A stretch of DNA of 5,084 nucleotides from Brevundimonas sp. (GTDB lineage: Bacteria > Pseudomonadota > Alphaproteobacteria > Caulobacterales > Caulobacteraceae). A program made the translations under genes and the position numbers. Location: positions 1 to 5,084 of the forward strand of contig JALAGW010000371.1 of assembly GCA_022712235.1 (NCBI GenBank). The letters run 5' to 3'. Below are positions 1-4,299 of this stretch, one piece after another (within the stretch, counting starts at the first letter, position 1; every line of letters starts with the position of its first letter). The notes beneath the pieces were generated by a model that was not told the DNA's origin, searched no databases, and saw only the letters and a list, made by a program, of their open reading frames with translations.

Positions 1-498
1 GCCTATGATCGCGCCCGCCTGCTGGCCTGGATGGCCGGCCACGGCATCGCCCAGACCACCCACGACCACCCCGCCGTCTTCCGCGTCGAGGAGGGGCTGG
101 AGCTCAAGGCCGCCCTGCCGGGCGTCCACACCAAGAACCTGTTCCTCAAGGACAAGAAGGGCCGTCTGTGGCTGATCTCGGCCGCCCAGGACACGGTCAT
201 CGACCTGAAGCGGGCGCACCGGACGCTCGGCTCCGACCGCCTCTCCTTCGGCAATGAGGCCCTGATGTGGGAGACGCTCGGCGTCCGCCCCGGCTCGGTC
301 ACCGCGCTCGGCCTGATCAACGACACGCAGCAACGCGTGACCTTCGTCCTGGATCAGCGCCTGTGGGACGCCGACATCGTCAACTTCCACCCCCTGACCA
401 ACACGGCCACCACCGCGCTCGGTCAGGCCGATTTCCGTCGCGTGCTGACCTTGCTAGGCCGTGAGCCGATGGTGGTCGACTTCGACGCCCTGGACTAG
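1..498 (+). CDS. proX: Prolyl-tRNA editing protein, ProXp-ala/PrdX type (YbaK/EbsC superfamily), 5'-truncated
   Basis: This is a trans-editing deacylase expected to hydrolyse Ala-tRNA(Pro) formed by mischarging by prolyl-tRNA synthetase. It acts in the cytoplasm as a stand-alone version of the synthetase editing (INS) domain. The frame is open from base 1 to TAG at 496-498 (165 codons visible). The ATG at 31 is probably internal, because the preceding residues (AYDRARLLAW) fit the family's N-terminal helix, so only a few residues are likely missing. Visible family hallmarks, numbered from base 1, are THDHPAVF (20-27), the GVHTKNLFLKDKKGRLWL block (41-58) with the lysine at 45 that is essential in this superfamily, LSFG (81-84), GSVTALGLIND (98-108), and NFHPLTNTATTAL (128-140). 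The protein has no synthetase domain, which separates it from ProS. It converges on the FUSC gene with a 4-bp overlap. The family call is firm. The Ala/Pro specificity is inferred from similarity to the ProXp-ala subgroup rather than to YbaK (Cys-tRNA(Pro)). The symbol is unrelated to the glycine-betaine binding protein also called ProX. Confidence 0.92.
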   Translation, partial: AYDRARLLAWMAGHGIAQTTHDHPAVFRVEEGLELKAALPGVHTKNLFLKDKKGRLWLISAAQDTVIDLKRAHRTLGSDRLSFGNEALMWETLGVRPGSVTALGLINDTQQRVTFVLDQRLWDADIVNFHPLTNTATTALGQADFRRVLTLLGREPMVVDFDALD

Positions 499-1622
499 CC
501 GATCCCGCCCGCCAGGCGTCGACGCCGTTCGGCGAGATGACGGCGGTCGTCCAGGGTCGACAGGGTCACCGACAGGACCACGCCCACCGCCCCCCCCACG
601 AAGGTCTCGACGATGCGCTCCTGGGCCATCTCCGGCCCCAAAGGCTGCGGCGCGCCCAGCGCGGTCATCAGCAGGGCCATGGGCGTCACCAGCACCTGCC
701 CGATGGCGTAGTTGGCGCCGATCACCACCTCCGTCAGCAGTTGCAGCGCCGCCACCGCCAGGATCACCATGCCGACCGAAGGGTGCTGCACCAGCACAAG
801 CCAGGCCAGCAGGGCGCCGACGACGGTTCCGGCCATGCGCTGCAGGGCGCGGTTCATGACGATGTGCAGATGGGGTCCCTGCATGACCGCCAGGGCGCCC
901 ATGGCTGCCCAGGCCGGATGGCGGCCGTCGAGCGCCAGGCTGATCAGGATGGCGGCTCCAGCGCCCGCGATGCTGCGGGCCGCCACGATCAGGCGATGGC
1001 CGAGCGGGCGCAGCGGTTCTTCGGGGAAGGGGCGTTCCTCCGTGGGTCGCTGCCGGATCGCCTCGGTCGCCGCGCAGAGACCCCAGGCCAGGACGCAGAC
1101 GATTCCCGTCGCGACGGTCCGCTCGATTACCTGCTCCAGCGACAGGCCCGGTGCGACCGAGGCCCCCGCCGCGAAGACGAAGATCAGGGGTCCGGGCGGG
1201 CCGAACCGACTGGCCGTGCAGAGAAACAGGAAGACGCCGCAGGACAGGGCCAGCAGGCCCAGTTGGAGGCCGATCGGCGCGCCTAGCCAGGAGGCGAGCG
1301 ACATAAACAAGACCGCCGCGCTCTGCAGCAGGCCGCACTGCAGCAGGACCCCTCCGCGCCGTCCGGCCGGGGCGAAACGGCCGAACAGGGCGACCAGGGC
1401 CCCCAGGGCCGCGAAGCCGATCAGGTGCGGCCAAGGCGAGAGATGCACCAGCGGCAAGGCGATCGCGGCCACGGCCGCCGCCTGCAAGCCGGCCAGTGTC
1501 GCGTTCCGCAGCGAGACCTGCCGGACCAGCGTAAGACTGTCCTTCAACTGCCCCGGATGCAGCAGATGGCGCGCGGCGTCGCGCCGACGCGCGCCGAGCC
1601 CCTGCCGGGCCGCCACGCTCAC
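495..1622 (-). CDS. FUSC family inner-membrane protein (putative aromatic-acid / fusaric-acid-type exporter)
   Basis: This 375-residue integral membrane protein probably exports small aromatic acids or related toxic compounds. About ten or more hydrophobic segments fall in two halves: roughly 41-60, 66-82, 92-135, 145-158 and 168-185, then a short loop rich in charge and proline (188-208), then 213-231, 263-280, 283-302, 304-322 and 338-355. The second half shows the typical FUSC_2 pattern: HPAWAAMGALAVMQG (235-249), then RALQRMAGTVVGALLAW (258-274). The N-terminus (R11-R18) and C-terminus (RRRR 366-369) are basic, suggesting cytoplasmic ends. The GTG at 1622-1620 is chosen as start because it overlaps the marR stop as GTGA and has GGAGG seven bases upstream. 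At 375 residues it is about half the size of YccS/AaeB-type members, and no membrane-fusion partner (AaeA/HlyD type) is encoded beside it. The substrate cannot be read from sequence; transport itself is inferred from the family. Confidence 0.88.
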   Translation of the reverse strand: MSVAARQGLGARRRDAARHLLHPGQLKDSLTLVRQVSLRNATLAGLQAAAVAAIALPLVHLSPWPHLIGFAALGALVALFGRFAPAGRRGGVLLQCGLLQSAAVLFMSLASWLGAPIGLQLGLLALSCGVFLFLCTASRFGPPGPLIFVFAAGASVAPGLSLEQVIERTVATGIVCVLAWGLCAATEAIRQRPTEERPFPEEPLRPLGHRLIVAARSIAGAGAAILISLALDGRHPAWAAMGALAVMQGPHLHIVMNRALQRMAGTVVGALLAWLVLVQHPSVGMVILAVAALQLLTEVVIGANYAIGQVLVTPMALLMTALGAPQPLGPEMAQERIVETFVGGAVGVVLSVTLSTLDDRRHLAERRRRLAGGIG

Positions 1623-2071
1623 GCTTCATCCTCCAGAAGCGACAGGCGACGATCAATGGTTTCGAAATGGTCCAGCAGGTCGCCGAGCTCGGCGTCGGAG
1701 AGGTCGGCCAGCATGGCCTCTTCGGCCTCGCCCAGGGCGGCGCGGATCGTTGCCACCCTGTCCTCGCCCGCCGGGGGCAGGTCGATCAGCCGGGCACGGC
1801 CGTCGCGTTCGTCGCGCCGCCGCACGATCAGGCCCTCGCGCTCCAGAATATCGAGCACGCGCACCAGGCTGGAGCCGTCCACGCCGACCAGGGCGGCCAG
1901 GTCCTTCTGGCTGATGCCCCCGCCGGTCGCCTTCAGGTGCACCAGGGGAATCCAGGTGGCGTCGGTCAGCCCCGACGCCGCCAAATGCGCCTCGATCGCC
2001 CGGCGCCAGCGGCGCGCAAGCAGGGAGAAGGTGATTCCGAAACGGGTGCGTGAATGGACGATGTCGATCAT
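1619..2071 (-). CDS. MarR family transcriptional regulator
   Basis: This 150-residue protein is a dimeric winged-helix repressor and the likely regulator of the downstream FUSC gene and of itself. The layout is typical of MarR: N-terminal dimerisation helices (about 8-35), a wHTH core with ISQKDLAALVGVDGSSLVRVLDILEREG (53-80) as the helix-turn-helix region, and a wing around RRRDERDGRARLIDL (84-98) with the usual D-x-R-D-x-R signature (D87, R89, D90, R92). A C-terminal amphipathic helix pair (about 103-147) completes the dimer interface. The length matches the family norm of about 140-160. ATG at 2071-2069 is the start; only a weak AGG lies ahead of it, so translation may be modest. Its TGA overlaps the FUSC GTG by 4 bp, which implies co-transcription and translational coupling. 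A 29-bp AT-rich palindrome begins 16 bases upstream of the start codon, strongly suggesting autoregulation. The inducing ligand is unknown; phenolic compounds are common for MarR proteins. Confidence 0.93.
   Translation of the reverse strand: MIDIVHSRTRFGITFSLLARRWRRAIEAHLAASGLTDATWIPLVHLKATGGGISQKDLAALVGVDGSSLVRVLDILEREGLIVRRRDERDGRARLIDLPPAGEDRVATIRAALGEAEEAMLADLSDAELGDLLDHFETIDRRLSLLEDEA
1630..1634 (-). promoter_or_regulatory. Ribosome binding site for the FUSC gene, inside the marR 3' end
   Basis: The minus strand reads GGAGG, then seven bases, then GTG at 1622-1620. This near-ideal Shine-Dalgarno lies inside the last codons of marR and decides in favour of the GTG start for the exporter. 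An ATG at 1629-1627 also follows the motif but is in another frame (a shadow frame). Confidence 0.75.
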
Positions 2072-2087
2072 GGGATGAACCTAGGAC

Positions 2088-2116
2088 ATTTAATTGAATT
2101 ACAAATCAAATTAAAT
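2088..2116. promoter_or_regulatory. Probable MarR operator: 29-bp AT-rich inverted repeat
   Basis: The arms ATTTAATT (2088-2095) and AATTAAAT (2109-2116) are perfect reverse complements. Counting inward about the centre at 2102, 11 of 14 base pairs match (mismatches at 2096/2108, 2097/2107 and 2101/2103). A second register, about 2101.5, gives TTGA (2094-2097) N8 TCAA (2106-2109), a half-site type common among MarR operators. It is a sharp AT island in otherwise very GC-rich DNA. It lies 16 bases from the marR start codon and 132 bases from the start of the divergent TPR gene, so marR-FUSC is the obvious target. Binding by this MarR is inferred. Confidence 0.72.
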
Positions 2117-2125
2117 ACCGGGAAA
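2098..2125 (-). promoter_or_regulatory. Candidate promoter of the marR-FUSC operon
   Basis: On the minus strand a -10-like TGTAAT (2103-2098, 5 of 6 to TATAAT) sits at the centre of the palindrome. A weak -35-like TTTCCC (2125-2120, 3 of 6 to TTGACA) lies 16 bases upstream. Transcription would start near 2091, giving a leader of about 20 bases, and a repressor on the palindrome would cover the -10. The weak -35 makes this tentative. Confidence 0.33.
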
Positions 2126-2137
2126 GTCCCGTTTCCC
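2120..2137. repeat. Inverted repeat GGGAAA-N6-TTTCCC next to the operator
   Basis: GGGAAA (2120-2125) and TTTCCC (2132-2137) are perfect reverse complements separated by six bases. A competing hairpin, CGGGA (2119-2123), AAG, TCCCG (2127-2131), also lies here. The repeat abuts the AT-rich palindrome on the side of the divergent TPR gene and overlaps the candidate -35 of marR. It could be a second protein site or chance. Confidence 0.4.
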
Positions 2138-2146
2138 TGAATCGCC

Positions 2147-2174
2147 CTGTCCAGGCGGCGCGACAGTCCATAAT
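2147..2174 (+). promoter_or_regulatory. Weak candidate promoter for the TPR-protein gene
   Basis: CATAAT (2169-2174) matches the -10 consensus at 5 of 6 positions and stands out in GC-rich sequence. CTGTCC (2147-2152) is a poor -35 with a 16-base spacer. The implied leader is about 65-70 bases. Only the -10-like element has any weight. Confidence 0.22.
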
Positions 2175-2236
2175 ATCGCCGTTCTTCATACCCCGCGCCG
2201 ACCGGCGCCGGAGGTTCGTCGCGTCAGACCCTGACC

Positions 2237-2242
2237 GGGAGA
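2237..2242 (+). promoter_or_regulatory. Ribosome binding site of the TPR-protein gene
   Basis: GGGAGA lies six bases before the ATG at 2249 and supports that start. A stronger-looking GGAGG at 2210-2214 has no ATG, GTG or TTG at usable distance in frame. Confidence 0.6.
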
Positions 2243-2248
2243 CCGTGC

Positions 2249-4039
2249 ATGCGACTGTTGTGGAAAGCCCTGGCCGTCGGCGGCGCCGGTCTGGTCCTGA
2301 CAGGGTCCGCCGCTGCGCCGCGTCTGTCGCCCGCTCCGCTTGATCCGGCCCGCCTGTTCGGCGACCTGTGCGGACCGGGTCAGACGGGCGGCGCCCTGAT
2401 CCGTTCTCTGCTGATCGCCTCGGCCGTCGCCGCCCCGACCAATCAGACCCAGGCCGGTCAGGCCCCGGCCAGCCAGGCCCGGCCCATCCCCCTCTATCCC
2501 GACCTGACGACCTCGCCCCTGATCGCCACGACGCGCGATCCCCGCGCCCAGGCCTATTTCAGTCAGGGCCTGATGTTCGCCTATGGCTTCAACCACGCCG
2601 GGGCCGTGCGCTCCTTCCGCGAGGCCCAGACGCTCGATTCCGAATGCGCCCTGTGCTGGTGGGGCGAGGCGCTGGCGCTCGGCCCCAACATCAACGCCCC
2701 GATGGACGACCGCGACCGGACGGCGGCGCTGGCCGCCCTCGACCGCGCCATGGCCCTGCGAACCCTCGGCACGCCGCAGGAGCAGGCCCTGATCGAGGCC
2801 CTGGCCCGACGCTATTCCGACGACCCGGCGGCGGACCGCGCCGCCCTGGACGCCGCCTACGCCGACGCCATGCTGGCCGTCGCCGCCCGCTTCCCCGAGG
2901 ATGACGACATAGCCGTCCTGACCGCCGAGGCGGTCATGGACACCACGCCGTGGAACTACTGGCAGGCCGACAAGCGCACCCCCGTGGGCCGCAGCGGCGA
3001 GGCGGTGCGTCTGGTCGAGACCGTCCTGGCCCGCGCCCCTGATCACGCGCAGGCCGCCCACCTCTACATCCACCTGATGGAGGCCGCCGATCCCCAACGG
3101 GCCGAGACCGCCGCCGACCGCCTGGCCGTCGCCCCCACGACCAGCGCCGGGCATCTGGTCCACATGCCCGGCCACATCTATGTGCGGCGCGGCCGCTACG
3201 CCGACTCCATCCGACTGAACGTCGCGGCGGCGCGCGCCGACGAGGCCTTCATCCGCGACACGGGCGACGAGAGCCTGGTGCGCTACGGCTACTACCCGCA
3301 CAACATCCACTTCATCGTCGCCTCGGCCCAGATGGCCGGCGACATGGACACGGCCCTGACCGAGGCGCGACGGCTGAGGACCGTGCTGGACCCGGCGACC
3401 TCGGCCCGGATCGCCTGGATCCAGGTCATCGACGCCGCGCCCTGGCAGGCCCTGGCCCAGTTCGCCGCGCCGCGCGCCATCCTGTCGGCGCCCGCCCCCG
3501 ACGCCCGCCTGCCCTATGCCGTCGCCATGCGCCGTTACGCCCGCGCCGTCGCCTACGCCCGCCTGCGCGACCGCCCGAACTTCGAGCGCGAACTGGCGGC
3601 CCTGAACAGGCTGAAGGACTCCGACGCCTTCGCCGACATGGTCGCCCAGGGCGTCCCCGCCCCCGATCTGCTGACCCTGGCCGAGGCCGTCGCGCGCGGC
3701 CGCTTCGCCACAGCTCATGGCCGCCATCGTGAAGCCGCCGGCCACTATCGTCGCGCCGCCACGATCGAGGCCGGCCTGCCCTATCAGGAGCCGCCCTACT
3801 GGTATTATCCGGTCAATCAGTCCCTGGGCGCCGCCCTCTATCAGGCCGGTCGGCCCGCCGAGGCCGCCGTCGCCTTCCGCTACGCCCTGGCCCAGACACC
3901 GAACAACGGCTGGGCCCTTTACGGCCTGGCCCGCAGCGAGGCGGCCCAGGGAAACGCGAACGAGGCCGCCGCCGCCGAGGCCGCGCTCAAGCCCGCCTGG
4001 CTGGGCGACCGCCGCTGGCTGCGCATGGATCGTCTATAG
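2249..4039 (+). CDS. Exported TPR-repeat protein of uncharacterised function
   Basis: This 596-residue protein begins with a Sec-type signal peptide: basic MRLLWK, hydrophobic core ALAVGGAGLVLTG, and cleavage probably near GSAAAP, residues 19-24. There is no lipobox cysteine, so it is likely periplasmic. A second hydrophobic stretch (ALIRSLLIASAVAA, 49-62) follows, then a Gln/Pro/Ala-rich linker (64-80). The conserved-looking body starts near 95. A TPR-like unit spans 97-130 (AYFSQGLMFAYGFNHAGAV), followed by C133-x-x-C136 in CALCWWGEALALGPNIN. Next are RRYSDDPAADRAALDAAYADAM (187-208), HLYIHLMEA (271-279), GHLVHMPGHIYVRRGRY (301-317) and YYPHNIHF (348-355). Two further TPR-like units lie at about 522-550 and 553-580. 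I recognise this order as a widespread family usually annotated only as tetratricopeptide-repeat protein; no reaction is known to me. The His/Tyr/Trp-rich motifs and the CxxC pair suggest ligand or metal contact, but that is speculation. It is divergent from marR-FUSC and ends in TAG just before a hairpin repeat. The CxxC is not followed by His, so it is not a c-type haem site. Confidence 0.88.
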   Translation: MRLLWKALAVGGAGLVLTGSAAAPRLSPAPLDPARLFGDLCGPGQTGGALIRSLLIASAVAAPTNQTQAGQAPASQARPIPLYPDLTTSPLIATTRDPRAQAYFSQGLMFAYGFNHAGAVRSFREAQTLDSECALCWWGEALALGPNINAPMDDRDRTAALAALDRAMALRTLGTPQEQALIEALARRYSDDPAADRAALDAAYADAMLAVAARFPEDDDIAVLTAEAVMDTTPWNYWQADKRTPVGRSGEAVRLVETVLARAPDHAQAAHLYIHLMEAADPQRAETAADRLAVAPTTSAGHLVHMPGHIYVRRGRYADSIRLNVAAARADEAFIRDTGDESLVRYGYYPHNIHFIVASAQMAGDMDTALTEARRLRTVLDPATSARIAWIQVIDAAPWQALAQFAAPRAILSAPAPDARLPYAVAMRRYARAVAYARLRDRPNFERELAALNRLKDSDAFADMVAQGVPAPDLLTLAEAVARGRFATAHGRHREAAGHYRRAATIEAGLPYQEPPYWYYPVNQSLGAALYQAGRPAEAAVAFRYALAQTPNNGWALYGLARSEAAQGNANEAAAAEAALKPAWLGDRRWLRMDRL

Positions 4040-4041
4040 AA

Positions 4042-4078
4042 CCCTCTCCTTGCTCCCTTCCCCCTCGAGGGGAGAGGG
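4042..4078. repeat. Hairpin-forming CCCTCTCC...GGAGAGGG intergenic repeat, possible terminator of the TPR gene
   Basis: CCCTCTCC (4042-4049) is the exact reverse complement of GGAGAGGG (4071-4078). Inside lies a perfect palindrome CCCCTCGAGGGG (4061-4072), extendable to 4055-4078 with one G-T pair and one C-A mismatch. It begins three bases after the TAG of the TPR gene. No T-run follows (GCTTACTT), so it is not a textbook intrinsic terminator. CCCTCTCC/GGAGAGGG elements of this kind recur between genes in many GC-rich proteobacteria, so a dispersed repeat that blocks or processes the transcript end is the better description. Confidence 0.5.
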
Positions 4079-4145
4079 CTTACTTCGGGAGCGACCCCTT
4101 CTGACGCAGCGATCCACTATAGGCAGGTTGAATCTGATCGCCGAT

Positions 4146-4163
4146 TTCAGACGATTCAGACGA
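4146..4163. repeat. Tandem direct repeat of TTCAGACGA (2 copies)
   Basis: Two abutting identical 9-mers, 4146-4154 and 4155-4163, lie about 140-150 bases upstream of the cnoX start. A TCTGA at 4133-4137 is complementary to the TCAGA in either copy. This could be a repeated activator half-site or replication slippage; no known regulator motif is recognised. Confidence 0.45.
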
Positions 4164-4189
4164 ATTGGACTCTGTTTTTCTCGCGGACC

Positions 4190-4205
4190 GGCCGCCGCTG
4201 CGGCC
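4190..4205. repeat. Small GC hairpin GGCCGC-CGCT-GCGGCC
   Basis: This is a perfect 6-bp stem with a 4-base loop. It is preceded, not followed, by a T5 run on the plus strand, so it does not make an intrinsic terminator in either direction. A transcript from the region could fold here upstream of cnoX. It may be chance in GC-rich DNA. Confidence 0.3.
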
Positions 4206-4299
4206 TGACGCCTCACTTCCTGCACTTGCCGCTTGATGGCGAGGCATCCCGACGCCATCTGATCCGTTACGATTCTTCGACCCTCACGCGGACCCGATC

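Larger units (their letters stand above)
4040..4299. other. Gene-free region between the TPR gene and cnoX
   Basis: This 260-bp region has no convincing coding frame. It holds the hairpin repeat at its left end, a tandem 9-mer (4146-4163), a T5 run (4175-4179), a GC-rich hairpin (4190-4205) and four GANTC sites (4130, 4153, 4168, 4271). It should carry the cnoX promoter, but I could not pick a -35/-10 pair with useful agreement. CTGACG (4101-4106) and TTGAAT (4128-4133) resemble -35 elements without a matching -10 at proper spacing. Open frames crossing it on either strand are antisense or out-of-frame extensions from neighbours. Confidence 0.6.

Noticed and set aside
31..33. ATG at 31 as the true start of the prolyl-tRNA editing protein
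   Set aside because: The frame is open upstream to the window edge and the ten preceding residues resemble the family's N-terminal helix; no ribosome site lies ahead of this ATG.
454..1656. 400-codon minus-strand frame overlapping the FUSC gene, and the 400-codon plus-strand frame at 712-1914
   Set aside because: Both are Arg/Pro/Ala/Gly-rich shadows. The FUSC frame shows membrane segments, the FUSC_2 motif, a GGAGG ribosome site and coupling to marR.
2202..2211. Perfect palindrome CCGGCGCCGG upstream of the TPR gene
   Set aside because: Ten-base GC-only palindromes are common by chance in DNA of this composition, and it has no positional relation to the promoter or start beyond proximity.
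2595..2760. CxxC in CALCWW as a c-type haem or thioredoxin-like site in the TPR protein
   Set aside because: There is no His after the second Cys for haem attachment, and the surrounding sequence is a TPR-like helix rather than a thioredoxin fold.
2186..3745. 519-codon open frame on the minus strand, antisense to the TPR gene
   Set aside because: The translation is Gly/Arg/Gln/Val-rich low-complexity sequence with no recognisable domain, as expected from the complement of a GC3-biased gene; the plus-strand frame has a signal peptide and family motifs.
4157..4179. CAGA-N10-TCTG followed by TTTTT as an intrinsic terminator
   Set aside because: The stem is only four base pairs with a ten-base loop and too weak; the T-run alone is not enough.
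4034..4258. 74-codon minus-strand frame (MASGCLAIKRQ...) across the gene-free region
   Set aside because: No ribosome site or recognisable motif; its C-terminal part is read from the hairpin repeat (KPSPLEGEGSKE), a frequent false ORF across such repeats.
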